Positions 1 to 11,263 of a DNA stretch of 64,000 bases are shown piece after piece. Both the position numbers and the translations under genes were made by a program. Below the pieces are notes generated by a model. That model was not told the origin of the DNA. It saw only the letters and a list, made by a program, of their open reading frames with translations, and searched no databases. Within the stretch, counting starts at the first letter, position 1. Each line of letters starts with the position of its first letter. Source of the stretch: Clavibacter zhangzhiyongii (GTDB lineage Bacteria > Actinomycetota > Actinomycetes > Actinomycetales > Microbacteriaceae); assembly GCF_014775655.1 (NCBI RefSeq), contig NZ_CP061274.1, forward strand, positions 2,294,001 through 2,358,000, read 5' to 3'.

Positions 1-666
1 GAGGCCGTCCGCGCCTGGGGTCGCCTCGGCTACCCCAGGCGCGCGCTCAACCTGCACGCGTGCGCCGTCGAGATCGTCGAGCGGCACGGCGGCGAGGTGC
101 CCGAGGACGTCGACGCCCTGCTCGACCTCCCGGGCGTCGGCCCGTACACGGCCCGCGCGGTCGCCGCGTTCGCCTTCGGGCACCGGCACCCGGTCGTCGA
201 CGTCAACGTGCGCCGCGTGCTCGCCCGAGCGGTCGCCGGCCAGGGCGATCCCGGCCCCGCGCGCACGGCGGCCGACCTCGCGGCGATGGCGGCGCAGCTG
301 CCCGACGACGTGGCCGAGGCGCGCGTCTTCAACGCGGGCGCGATGGAGCTGGGCGCCGTGGTCTGCACGGCCCGCGCGCCGCGCTGCGACGACTGCCCCG
401 TCCGCGACCTGTGCGCGTGGCGCGCGGCCGGCTACCCGGCCTACGACGGGCCGGCGCGCGTCGTGCAGAAGCGCTACGAGGGATCCGACCGGCAGGTCCG
501 CGGGCTCCTGCTGGCGGAGCTGCGGTCGAGCCACTCCCCCGTGTCCGCGGCCGACCTCGCGACGGCCTGGCCGGAGCCGGTGCAGCGGGGGCGCGCGCTC
601 GACGGGCTCCTCGCCGACGGGCTCGCCGTGCGGCAGCCGGACGGCACCTACTCCCTGCCGGGCTGA
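1..666 (+). CDS. mutY: A/G-specific adenine glycosylase MutY, C-terminal part
   Basis: Base-excision repair enzyme that removes adenine mispaired with 8-oxoguanine. The reading frame is open from base 1, so the start lies upstream; about 221 residues remain of a usual 290-300. Visible are the helix-hairpin-helix motif LPGVGPYTARAV, the following VVDVNVRRV segment with the catalytic Asp, and a [4Fe-4S] loop with spacing C-x6-C-x2-C-x5-C near bases 364-417. The N-terminal catalytic Glu is outside the window. The cluster and HhH alone would also fit endonuclease III, but the long C-terminal extension after the cluster and the VVDVNV context favour MutY. It converges on rbfA across a strong hairpin. 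Confidence 0.9.
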   Translation, partial: EAVRAWGRLGYPRRALNLHACAVEIVERHGGEVPEDVDALLDLPGVGPYTARAVAAFAFGHRHPVVDVNVRRVLARAVAGQGDPGPARTAADLAAMAAQLPDDVAEARVFNAGAMELGAVVCTARAPRCDDCPVRDLCAWRAAGYPAYDGPARVVQKRYEGSDRQVRGLLLAELRSSHSPVSAADLATAWPEPVQRGRALDGLLADGLAVRQPDGTYSLPG

Positions 667-684
667 CCCGGGCCGGGACGGCCG

Positions 685-718
685 GAGGGGACCCGCGTCG
701 CTCGACGCGGGTCCCCTC
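685..718. terminator. Bidirectional hairpin terminator between mutY and rbfA
   Basis: Perfect 16-bp inverted repeat: left arm 685-700, centre CT at 701-702, right arm 703-718. It lies 18 bases after the mutY stop and 20 bases beyond the rbfA stop, where two genes converge. There is no T-tract, as is common in GC-rich actinobacteria. Confidence 0.8.
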
Positions 719-738
719 GTGCGCCCGGCGCGGACGCG

Positions 739-1248
739 TCAGTGCGCGGGTGCGTACCCCGGCGCCGTCGGGTCGCCGAGGTCTTCGTCGTCGTCCTCGT
801 CCTCGTCCTCGTCGTCCTCGTCCGCGATCACGCGCGGCTTGACGTACGGGTCCTCGTCGCCCGCGTACACGCCGGCCTTCGCCTGCGTGTGCACGTCGGC
901 GTCGCGACGGCGCGCCTCCTCGAGGAGGGCGTCGATCGCGGCTGCGTTCTCGGGCACGCCGTCGAGGATGAACTCGAGCGACGGCGTGAGGCGCGCGGTG
1001 ATGTTCTTGCCCACCTCGCTGCGCAGCATGCCGGTGGCGGACTTGAGGGCGGCGGCCGTGTCGGCGCGCTCCTCGTCGGTGCCGTAGACCGTGTAGAAGA
1101 TGCTGGCGTGCTGCAGGTCGCCCGTGACGCGCACGTCGGTGACGGTCACGAAGCCGAGGCGCGGGTCCTTGATCCCCCGGTCGAGCTTGCGCGCGACGAT
1201 CTCCTTGATGCGGTCGGCCATCTTCCGGGCCCTCGCGTGATCGACCAT
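739..1248 (-). CDS. rbfA: Ribosome-binding factor A
   Basis: Binds the 30S subunit and helps mature the 5' end of 16S rRNA during cold growth. The 169-residue product begins with the typical RbfA segment (KMADRIKEIVARKL), followed by the KH-like core with DPRLGFVTVTDVRVT and LRSEVGKNITARLTPSLEF. After about residue 120 there is a family-variable tail with an extremely acidic stretch (residues about 140-158, almost only D and E). The ATG start is preceded by AAGGA. It lies 3' of infB in the usual nusA-ylxR-infB-rbfA order, but a strong hairpin separates the two. truB, often next in other bacteria, does not follow. Confidence 0.95.
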   Translation of the reverse strand: MVDHARARKMADRIKEIVARKLDRGIKDPRLGFVTVTDVRVTGDLQHASIFYTVYGTDEERADTAAALKSATGMLRSEVGKNITARLTPSLEFILDGVPENAAAIDALLEEARRRDADVHTQAKAGVYAGDEDPYVKPRVIADEDDEDEDEDDDEDLGDPTAPGYAPAH

Positions 1249-1327
1249 GGTCGACGTCCTTCCGTGACGGATGCGGCCGGGCGAGCCCCGGCGTCGTGCT
1301 GGTGTCCCGCACAGGGCGGGACGGGGA

Positions 1328-1359
1328 GGGCCCCGCTCCCCTGGTGGGGAGCGGGGCCC
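1328..1359 (-). terminator. Hairpin between infB and rbfA
   Basis: Perfect 14-bp stem (1328-1341 with 1346-1359) and a TGGT loop, starting 13 bases past the infB stop. No U-tract follows. It may attenuate read-through into rbfA or stabilise the infB mRNA end. Confidence 0.7.
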
Positions 1360-1372
1360 GGATCGGCCGGGG

Positions 1373-4204
<2,832 letters not shown>

Positions 4205-4300
4205 TGTTCTCCTGTCTGGGGGTCCTCTCCCAGGCAGGAGGGGACCGCTAGTGCTGGACGGATCTCATTTCGAGCCGCTCATTAGTTGTCCATGTGCCGT

Positions 4301-4594
4301 TCAGCCTGTTCTCTCGGATGCTCGCGCGCTCGGCTGGGCCGCGAGCCGCTCTCGTAGTCCCCCAAGAGCTGCGGGGTCGAGCGTCGCCTCGCTCCGCAGG
4401 GCCCGCCCGAAGGCGCGCCGTGCGATCGCTCGATCGATGCACTCGATGGTCGGATGGATCCACGCGCCCCTGCCGGCCATCACCGCGCGCTCGTCGAGGA
4501 CGAGGGATCGGGTGGGGGGATCGGCGACGATCCGCTGGAGAGCGGACCTCGGGGCACGCCGACGACAGCCGACGCACGTTCTTACCGGCTCCAT
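4301..4594 (-). CDS. ylxR: YlxR family (DUF448) RNA-binding protein
   Basis: Small nusA-operon protein (97 residues); homologues bind RNA and, in some bacteria, affect RNase P or transcription. The signature begins MEPVRTCVGCRRRAPRSAL, with the GRGAWIHP motif at residues 41-48 and a C-terminal helix. The ATG at 4592-4594 is chosen because it opens the family signature and follows a purine-rich GGAGGGAGGGGG ribosome binding site. It lies 50 bases after nusA and 96 bases before infB, the conserved position. Function in this organism is inferred only from family and place. Confidence 0.93.
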   Translation of the reverse strand: MEPVRTCVGCRRRAPRSALQRIVADPPTRSLVLDERAVMAGRGAWIHPTIECIDRAIARRAFGRALRSEATLDPAALGGLRERLAAQPSARASERTG

Positions 4595-4644
4595 ACTACC
4601 CCCTCCCTCCGGCGGCGGCGAGGACGGGTCCCGACGGGCGGCGC

Positions 4645-5652
4645 TCAGTCGTCGCCCTCGAGGATGCTGTCGGGCTGGATGTCGATCTTCGCGCCCGTGA
4701 GCTTCGCGGCGAGTCGGGCGTTCTGGCCCTCCTTGCCGATGGCGAGCGACAGCTGGTAGTCCGGCACGAGCGCGCGGACGGCCTTGGTGGCCTGGTCGAT
4801 GACGAACGAGCTCGTGACCCGGGCGGGCGAGAGCGCGTTGCCGACGAAGACGGGGAGCGACTCGGAGTAGTCGACGATGTCGATCTTCTCGTCGTTCAGC
4901 TCGGCCGTGACCGCGCGGACGCGCTGCCCCAGCTCGCCGATGCAGGCGCCCTTGGCGTTGATGCCGGGCTCGGTCGCGCGCACGGCGATCTTGGTGCGGT
5001 GGCCGGCCTCGCGGGCGAGCGAGACGATCTCCACCAGGCCCTGCGCGATCTCCGGCACCTCGAGCGCGAACAGCTTGCGGACGAGCGACGGGTGCGTGCG
5101 CGAGACCGTGATCTGCGGGCCCTTCGCGCCGCGCGAGACGCTCGTGACGTAGACGCGCAGGCGCGAGCCGTGCACGTACTTCTCGCCCGGCACCTGCTCC
5201 TCGGGCGGGAGGATCGCCTCGATGGTGCCGAGGTCGACGTGGATCATGCGGGGGTTCGGGCCCTGCTGCACGATGCCCGCGACGATGTCGCCCTCGCGGC
5301 CCTTGAACTCGCCGAGGATGCGGTCGTCGCCGATGTCGCGGAGACGCTGGTTGATGACCTGCTTGGCGGCGAAGGCGGCGATGCGGCCGAAGTCGCTCGG
5401 GCTGTCCTCCGACTCGCCGATGACGAGGCCGTCCTCGTCGAGCTCGGGGACGTGCACGGAGACGTGGCCGGACTTCCGGTCGAGGTGCACGCGGGCGGGG
5501 GGCACGCCGTCGGCGACCGGCTTGGCGTCGGCCTGGTCGGTGTGCTTGAGGTAGGCGGTGAGGATGGCCTGCTCGATGATCGAGACGAGCTCCTCGAACG
5601 GGATCTCGCGCTCGCGCTCCATCATGCGCAAGACGCTCAGGTCGATGTCCAT
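4645..5652 (-). CDS. nusA: Transcription elongation/termination factor NusA
   Basis: Binds RNA polymerase and nascent RNA and modulates pausing, termination and antitermination. At 335 residues it is the short actinobacterial form: an N-terminal RNAP-binding domain, a central S1 domain, then two KH domains ([18 protein letters not shown] and [17 protein letters not shown]). The acidic repeats found at the C-terminus of proteobacterial NusA are absent. The ATG start has GGAG 8-9 bases upstream. It is the first gene of the nusA-ylxR-infB unit: rimP, usually just upstream of nusA, is missing from the 85-base gap to proS. That gap holds TAGCCT and TATCCT, candidate -10 elements. Confidence 0.97.
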   Translation of the reverse strand: MDIDLSVLRMMEREREIPFEELVSIIEQAILTAYLKHTDQADAKPVADGVPPARVHLDRKSGHVSVHVPELDEDGLVIGESEDSPSDFGRIAAFAAKQVINQRLRDIGDDRILGEFKGREGDIVAGIVQQGPNPRMIHVDLGTIEAILPPEEQVPGEKYVHGSRLRVYVTSVSRGAKGPQITVSRTHPSLVRKLFALEVPEIAQGLVEIVSLAREAGHRTKIAVRATEPGINAKGACIGELGQRVRAVTAELNDEKIDIVDYSESLPVFVGNALSPARVTSSFVIDQATKAVRALVPDYQLSLAIGKEGQNARLAAKLTGAKIDIQPDSILEGDD

Positions 5653-5676
5653 GGGCCACTCCTCTATTCGGTTGGA

Positions 5677-5690
5677 AGGATACGAGGCTA
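5677..5690 (-). promoter_or_regulatory. Candidate nusA promoter -10 region
   Basis: Minus-strand TAGCCT (5685-5690) and TATCCT (5677-5682) lie 24-32 bases before the nusA start. Either could serve as -10, giving a short leader that contains the GGAG ribosome binding site. No convincing -35 is seen. Confidence 0.35.
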
Positions 5691-5710
5691 CCCGACCGGG
5701 AGGGGTCGGG
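5691..5710 (-). terminator. Short hairpin downstream of proS
   Basis: CCCGACC (5691-5697) pairs with GGTCGGG (5704-5710) around a 6-base loop, between proS and nusA. It is a modest 7-bp stem without a U-tract, so it may be only a weak terminator. Confidence 0.35.
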
Positions 5711-5737
5711 CAGCCCCGAGGGGTGCTGCGGGCGGGG

Positions 5738-7510
5738 TCAGCGGTCGGCGGTGAGCGCGCCCACGACGTCCGCGAGCGCCACCGGGGTGCGCTCGTCCGT
5801 GCGGCGATCCCAGAGCTCGGCCATTCCGTCGGCGGCGCCGCGGCCGACGATGACGATGGTCGGCACGCCGATGAGCTCGGCGTCGCCGAACTTGACGCCG
5901 GGCGACACCTTGGGGCGGTCGTCGAAGAGCACGTCGAGACCCGCGGCGTCGAGCGCGTCGACGAGCTCCTCGCTGGCCGTCCTGACGCCCTCGTCCTTGC
6001 CCGTCATCACCACGTGCACGTCGAACGGGCTGATGGACGCGGGCCACAGGAGTCCGCGGCCGTCCTGCGTGGCCTCGGCGACGAGCGCCAGGTTCCGCGT
6101 GATGCCGATGCCGTACGAGCCCATGGTGACCGTGACGAGCTTGCCGTTCTCGTCGAGCACCTTGAGGCCGAGCGCCTCCGCGTACTTGCGGCCGAGCTCG
6201 AAGACGTGGCCGATCTCGGTGCCGCGGCCCGCGCTGATGGGGCCGGATCCGTCGGGCGCGGGGTCGCCGTCGCGCACGTCGGCGGCCTCGACGGCGCCGT
6301 CGTAGGTGAAGTCGCGGCCCGCGACGAGCGAGAGCACGTGCTTCCCGGCGACGTTGGCGCCGGTGATCCACGCGGTGCCGTCGACCACGCGGGGGTCGAC
6401 CACGTAGCGCACCCCCGTGCTCGACGTGGATCCGAGCACGGGGCCCTCGGCCGACCACGGGCCGATGTAGCCGGTGACGAGGCCGGGGTGCTTCGCGAGG
6501 TCCGCGGCGGTGGCGGGCTCGACCTCGGCGGGGAAGAAGGCCACCTCGGCGCGCTTGAGGTCGATGTCGCGGTCGCCGGGGATCCCGACGACGACGAGCT
6601 CGCGCGTGCCGTCGAGGTGGGTGAGCGCGAGGACGATGTTCTTCAGCGTGTCCGCCGCCGTCCAGGCGCGGCCGTCCTCGCGGGGCTCCCGCGCGTTCGC
6701 GAGGTCGACGAGGGTGGCGATGGTGGGGGTGTCCGGCGAGTCGAAGACGCGTGCCGCGGGCTGGCCCTCGATGGGGATCGACTCCGGCACGAGCGTCGTG
6801 AACGCCTCGACGTTGGCCGCGTACCCGCCGGCCGACCGCACGAAGGTGTCCTCGCCGATGGGCGTGGGGTGCAGGAACTCCTCGCTCTTGGAGCCGCCCA
6901 TCGCGCCCGCGTCGGCGGCGACGATGACGTACTCGAGGCCGAGGCGCTGGAAGATCCGCTCGTAGGCGTCGCGCTGGGCCTGGTAGCTGACGGACAGGGC
7001 CTCGTCGGTGACGTCGAAGGAGTAGGCGTCCTTCATCGTGAACTCGCGGCCGCGCAGGATGCCGGCGCGGGGGCGGGCCTCGTCGCGGTACTTGTCCTGG
7101 ATCTGGTAGATCGACAGGGGCAGGTCCTTGTAGCTCGAGTAGAGGTCCTTCACCAGCAGCGCGAAGAACTCCTCGTGCGTGGGCGCCAGCACCATGGGCG
7201 CGCGCTTGCGGTCCTCGAGGCGGAACATCCCGGGGCCGTACTCGTCGTAGCGGCCGGTGGCCTGGTACGGCTCGGCGGGGAGCAGCGCGGGGAAGTGCAC
7301 CTCCTGGGCGCCGATGCGCTCCATCTCCTCGCGGACGATGGCCTCGACCTTGTTCTTGACCCGGAGGCCGAGCGGCAGCCAGGCGAAGATGCCGGGGGCC
7401 TGGCGGCGGATGTAGCCGGCGCGCACGAGGAGGCGGTGGCTGGCCACCTCGGCGTCGACGGGGTCTTCCCGGAGGGTGCGGACGAAGAGCTTGGAGAGGC
7501 GTGTGGACAC
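5738..7510 (-). CDS. proS: Prolyl-tRNA synthetase (bacterial type)
   Basis: Class II synthetase that charges tRNA-Pro. The 590-residue length and layout fit the bacterial ProS: catalytic core from [12 protein letters not shown] through motif 2 ([25 protein letters not shown], about residues 142-168), an inserted YbaK-like editing domain (about residues 220-390), motif 3 ([14 protein letters not shown]) and an anticodon-binding domain ([16 protein letters not shown] onward). The GTG start lies 7 bases after TAGGCT, suggesting a leaderless mRNA with its own promoter. It lies between the ole genes and the nusA unit on the same strand, 51 bases after the oleD stop. Confidence 0.97.
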   Translation of the reverse strand: MSTRLSKLFVRTLREDPVDAEVASHRLLVRAGYIRRQAPGIFAWLPLGLRVKNKVEAIVREEMERIGAQEVHFPALLPAEPYQATGRYDEYGPGMFRLEDRKRAPMVLAPTHEEFFALLVKDLYSSYKDLPLSIYQIQDKYRDEARPRAGILRGREFTMKDAYSFDVTDEALSVSYQAQRDAYERIFQRLGLEYVIVAADAGAMGGSKSEEFLHPTPIGEDTFVRSAGGYAANVEAFTTLVPESIPIEGQPAARVFDSPDTPTIATLVDLANAREPREDGRAWTAADTLKNIVLALTHLDGTRELVVVGIPGDRDIDLKRAEVAFFPAEVEPATAADLAKHPGLVTGYIGPWSAEGPVLGSTSSTGVRYVVDPRVVDGTAWITGANVAGKHVLSLVAGRDFTYDGAVEAADVRDGDPAPDGSGPISAGRGTEIGHVFELGRKYAEALGLKVLDENGKLVTVTMGSYGIGITRNLALVAEATQDGRGLLWPASISPFDVHVVMTGKDEGVRTASEELVDALDAAGLDVLFDDRPKVSPGVKFGDAELIGVPTIVIVGRGAADGMAELWDRRTDERTPVALADVVGALTADR

Positions 7511-7517
7511 CCGACAC

Positions 7518-7523
7518 AGCCTA
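7518..7523 (-). promoter_or_regulatory. -10 element of proS, leaderless type
   Basis: Minus-strand TAGGCT ends 7 bases before the proS GTG start. The spacing puts the likely transcription start at or next to the start codon. No Shine-Dalgarno sequence is seen. Confidence 0.5.
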
Positions 7524-7561
7524 GCGATCCGGGCGCGGCGGTCCGGCCCGCGCGGGGGCGG

Positions 7562-8575
7562 TCAGCGCGCGGCGGATGCGCCCGCGGCGTAGGAGAGACG
7601 CAGGCGCTCGAAGCCCTCGTCGAGCGTCACCGCGGGGGTCCAGGCGAGGGCGCGGCGGGTCTCGCGCTGGTCGAACCAGTGCGCGGTGGAGAGCTGCTCG
7701 GCGAGGAAGCGGGTCATGGGCGGCTCGTCGGATCCGGGGCGCACGGCCCAGACGCGCTCCACCGCTCCCCCGGCGGCGCGGGCGAGGGCGGCGGGGACGC
7801 GGAGGCGGGGCGCGGGGACGCCGGCGGCCCGGCACATCCCGGCGAGCAGCTCGGCGACCGGCCGCGGCTCGCCGTTGGTGACGACGTAGGCGCGGCCGTG
7901 CGCGGTGTCGGCGGCGTCGAGCGCGGCGACGATCGCGTCGGCGGCGTTGTCGCGGTACACCGTGTCGATGAGGGCGGCGCCGTGGCCGAGGAGCGGGAGG
8001 CGGCCGCGGGCGGCGCGGTCGACGATGCGGGCGACGAGCTGCGTGTCGCCCGGGCCCCAGACGAGGTGCGGGCGGACGGCGAGCACGCGCATCGCCGGGC
8101 CGTCCGCGGCCAGGGCGACGAGCTCGCCCTCGGCCTTGGTGCGGGCGTAGTCCCCGCGCGCGCGGACGGGATCCGCGGGTCCGGCGCCGTCGCCCGTGAT
8201 CGAGAGGCCGGTGTGCGCGACCGAGGGCGAGGAGACGTGGACGAACCGCGTCGCGCCGGCCGCGCGTGCGGCGTCGAGGAGCGAGCGCGTCCCCTCCACG
8301 TTCACGGCGCGGAAGTCGGCCGGGTCGCCCGCGAGCGAGACCTTGGCGGCGAGGTGCACGACGGCGTCGACGCCGGCGACCGCGCGGGCGACGGCCGCCG
8401 GATCCGCGATGCTGCCGCGGAGGTCGACGACGACGCCGGGGACGGGCTCGGCGCCGCTCGACGCGAGGCCGGACGGCTGGCGCTGGAAGGTGCGGACGGC
8501 GTGGCCCGCGGCGGACAGGCGCTCGGCGACCGCGCGCCCGAGCATGCCGCTCGCGCCCGTGACGAGGACGATCAC
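7562..8575 (-). CDS. oleD: OleD-type NAD(P)H-dependent 2-alkyl-3-ketoacid reductase
   Basis: Extended short-chain dehydrogenase of the 3-beta-hydroxysteroid dehydrogenase-like group (337 residues). It has an N-terminal Rossmann motif (VTGASGMLG, residues 5-13), a VHLAAKVSLAGDP segment and a YARTKAE motif with the catalytic Tyr and Lys. In the known Ole pathway OleD reduces the 2-alkyl-3-ketoacid made by OleA to the beta-hydroxy acid. Its ATG overlaps the oleBC stop by 4 bases (8572-8575), so translation is probably coupled. Alone, the sequence would be called only an NAD-dependent epimerase/dehydratase; the OleD assignment rests on its place behind oleA and oleBC. Confidence 0.85.
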   Translation of the reverse strand: MIVLVTGASGMLGRAVAERLSAAGHAVRTFQRQPSGLASSGAEPVPGVVVDLRGSIADPAAVARAVAGVDAVVHLAAKVSLAGDPADFRAVNVEGTRSLLDAARAAGATRFVHVSSPSVAHTGLSITGDGAGPADPVRARGDYARTKAEGELVALAADGPAMRVLAVRPHLVWGPGDTQLVARIVDRAARGRLPLLGHGAALIDTVYRDNAADAIVAALDAADTAHGRAYVVTNGEPRPVAELLAGMCRAAGVPAPRLRVPAALARAAGGAVERVWAVRPGSDEPPMTRFLAEQLSTAHWFDQRETRRALAWTPAVTLDEGFERLRLSYAAGASAAR

Positions 8576-11256
8576 GGCGCGGTCATCCGGCCGCCCGAGA
8601 GGATCCCGGCGGCCCAGCGGCCGAGGCGCGCGCGGTCGACCTTGGAGTTGTGGCGGACGTCGGTCGGCAGGACGGGGACGACGATCACCGCGGCGACCGG
8701 GACGCCGACCGCGGCGCGCACGGCGGCTGCGAGGTCCGGGGCCGCGAGCCCGACGCGACGGGCGGCGGGCGTCGTCTCGACCACGAGGACGAGCTGCTGC
8801 ACGCCCGCGGGCCCGACGCCCACGGCCGCGGCGCGGGACACGCCCGGGGCGGACTCGGCGCGCTGCTCGGGGCCGACGGGCGTGAGCACGCCGTCGGCCG
8901 TGGTGATCACGTGCGGCATCCGGCCCTCGACCCAGAGGGCACCGGTCGCGTCGAGGTGGCCGACGTCGCCCGTGCGGTGGCGGCGGATCCCGTCGGCGGA
9001 GTCGCGGCGCGCGGCCCGGTCGGTGACGTGCAGGCGGTCGTAGCGCTCGTGGACGTGCGGCGCCGCGGCGACGATCTCGCCCGTGACGCCCGGCTCGGAC
9101 GTGAGCGCGCCGGTCGCGGCGCCGTCGGCGTCGAGCGGGCTGATGCGGATGTCCACGGGGTCGACGGGGGCGCCGACGCAGACGCCGGCGTCGCCGCGGC
9201 GGGCGGCGTCGCGGATCCCCCCGAGCGTCACGTCGGTGAGCAGCAGGCCCTCGGTCATGCCGTACGGCGTGTGCACCTCGGCGGCGGGCACGAGCGCGGC
9301 GGCGCGCGTGAGCAGCGCCTCGGACAGGGGCGCGCCGGCGGAGAGCAGGGAGCGGACGCGGCCGAGCGCGGCGCGGTCGTCGGCCGTCAGCACGTCCGCG
9401 GTGGCGACGACGTTGGCGAGGGCGGCGGGCGACGCGAAGACGACCGTGGCGTCCGCGGCACGCGCCGCGGCGGCCAGCGCGGAGGCGGTGAGGTCGCGCG
9501 GCCGGGTCACGTCCATGTCGGGCGTGACGCTCGTGGCGCCGAGCGCGGGCCCGAGCAGCGCGAACGGCGCGAAGCCGGCGACGAGGCCCGTGCCGACGCC
9601 CACGTCGAAGCGGGAGCCGAGGGTGTCGCGGAGGGCGGCCAGCTGCCGGTGCGTGTAGACGACGCCCTTGGCGGGGCCGGTGGATCCCGAGGTGAAGAGG
9701 ATCGCGGCGTCATCGTCGGCCGCGGGCTCGGGCGGCAGCACCTGCGCGCGGCCGTCGCGCGCGACCTCCGGGAGGCTCGCGGCGACGCCGAGCGCGCGGG
9801 CGACGGGCGGCGCGAGGGTGGTGACGGAGATCCGCTCCCCCGGCCAGCCGAGGGTGCGCGCGAGCGCGAGGCCGGCGGGGATGGCGACGACCATGTCGGG
9901 CCGGGATCCGGCGACCGCGCGCCCGAGGCCCTTCGCGCCGAGCCCCGCGTCGGCGACCACGACGATCGCGCCGATGCGCAGGCACGCGTAGAGGAGGGCC
10001 GTGAGGTCGGCGCCGGGCGGCACGAGGAGCGAGACGCGGTCGCCTGCCCGCAGGCCGCGGGCGTGGAGGCCGGCGGCGACCTCGCGGACGCGGCGGGAGA
10101 GCAGGCGCCAGGAGACGGTGCGCGGACCGCCGCCGCCGCGCGGGGCCATCTCGACGAGCACGGCGGCGTCGCTGTCGCGGAGCTCCTCGAGCAGGGCGCC
10201 GAGCGGGCGGACGGGCGCGGCGGCGGCAGCGACCGCGGGCGCGGGCGCGCGCACGGCGGCGCGGGCGGATCCGGGCACCATGCGGTCCGCGAGCCAGTCG
10301 AGCGCGGCGGATGCGTAGTCGTGGTCCTCGGCGACGAGGTGGCCGGCGCCCTCGACGCGGTGCACGTCGGCGTGCGGCAGGCGCTCGAGGAGGTCGGAGA
10401 GGTAGACGTCGGAGAAGATCGGGTCGCGCGGGCCCCAGACGAACAGGGCCGGCAGGTCGAGCTCGCGGAGGCCATCCGCGATGGAGGTGAGCGTCGCGTG
10501 GCTGGGGTGCGCGGGGCCGACCGGGATGTCGGCGACGAAGCCGCGGATCCCGGCGCGGCGGTCGGCGCCCCGGTACGGCGCGGCGAACGCGCGGCGGACG
10601 GCCGGGTCGAGCGGCGGGTGCGCGAGGGCGAGCGTCGTGGCGAGGAACCCGGGCGTGCCGCGCGTGGCGGCGTCGTGGATCCCCGTGGCGAGCGCGAGCC
10701 GCAGCGGCCACGGGATGGGCACGCCCTCCTCCTGGTGCACGGCCGTGTTGAGCGCCATGACCCCGGCGAGCACGTCGCGGTTGCGGAGCGCCCAGCCGAG
10801 GCTGACGACGCCGCCCCAGTCGTGGCCGAGCGTGAGGACGGGACCGGTGGCGCCGGATCCGGAGAGCCCGAGCTCGTCCGTGAGGGCCTGCAGGTCGTCG
10901 AGCCGCGTCGGCAGCGTGCGCGCCTCGCCCGTGCGCTCCGAGAAGCCCATGTCGAGCTGGTCGACGGCGACCACGCGCCAGGCCGGTGCAGACGGATCCC
11001 GCTCGGCGCGCGCGAGCGACTCCGCCGCGATGCGCCGCCAGAGGTAGGACCACGTCGGGTTGCCGTGCACGCAGAGGATCGTGCCGGCGACGGGCGCGCC
11101 CGTGGCAGCCAGCCGTTCCCCCGTGTCGAGCAGGTGCCAGCCGTGGCCCCCGGCCCGCACGATGCGCGACCAGGCGGGGTCGAGGCCGGGCAGCGGGCAC
11201 CCGTCGGGGCCGGGCACGGGGACGGTCGCCGCGCTGGTGCGGCCCTCGCGCGTCAC
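8572..11256 (-). CDS. oleBC: OleBC fusion: beta-lactone decarboxylase plus beta-lactone synthetase
   Basis: An 894-residue two-domain protein. Residues about 25-330 form an alpha/beta hydrolase of the haloalkane-dehalogenase type, with HGNPTWSYLWR, nucleophile Asp146 in GHDWGG, Asp278 and His306 (OleB; turns the beta-lactone into an olefin plus CO2). A linker rich in Ala and Pro leads to an AMP-forming ligase fold (OleC; beta-hydroxy acid to beta-lactone), with FTSGSTGPAKGV at 521-532, YGMTEG at 665-670, HRTGDVGHLD and a C-terminal Lys in RHNSKVDR. Fused OleBC is typical of actinobacteria. It starts 7 bases after oleA and overlaps oleD by 4 bases. All listed catalytic residues are present, so activity is expected. 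Confidence 0.92.
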   Translation of the reverse strand: MTREGRTSAATVPVPGPDGCPLPGLDPAWSRIVRAGGHGWHLLDTGERLAATGAPVAGTILCVHGNPTWSYLWRRIAAESLARAERDPSAPAWRVVAVDQLDMGFSERTGEARTLPTRLDDLQALTDELGLSGSGATGPVLTLGHDWGGVVSLGWALRNRDVLAGVMALNTAVHQEEGVPIPWPLRLALATGIHDAATRGTPGFLATTLALAHPPLDPAVRRAFAAPYRGADRRAGIRGFVADIPVGPAHPSHATLTSIADGLRELDLPALFVWGPRDPIFSDVYLSDLLERLPHADVHRVEGAGHLVAEDHDYASAALDWLADRMVPGSARAAVRAPAPAVAAAAAPVRPLGALLEELRDSDAAVLVEMAPRGGGGPRTVSWRLLSRRVREVAAGLHARGLRAGDRVSLLVPPGADLTALLYACLRIGAIVVVADAGLGAKGLGRAVAGSRPDMVVAIPAGLALARTLGWPGERISVTTLAPPVARALGVAASLPEVARDGRAQVLPPEPAADDDAAILFTSGSTGPAKGVVYTHRQLAALRDTLGSRFDVGVGTGLVAGFAPFALLGPALGATSVTPDMDVTRPRDLTASALAAAARAADATVVFASPAALANVVATADVLTADDRAALGRVRSLLSAGAPLSEALLTRAAALVPAAEVHTPYGMTEGLLLTDVTLGGIRDAARRGDAGVCVGAPVDPVDIRISPLDADGAATGALTSEPGVTGEIVAAAPHVHERYDRLHVTDRAARRDSADGIRRHRTGDVGHLDATGALWVEGRMPHVITTADGVLTPVGPEQRAESAPGVSRAAAVGVGPAGVQQLVLVVETTPAARRVGLAAPDLAAAVRAAVGVPVAAVIVVPVLPTDVRHNSKVDRARLGRWAAGILSGGRMTAP

Positions 11257-11263
11257 GGCGCCG

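Noticed and set aside
4205-4300. Possible riboswitch or attenuator in the 96-base gap before infB
   Set aside because: Only one imperfect hairpin (4221-4246) is visible, with no competing stem or known aptamer pattern.
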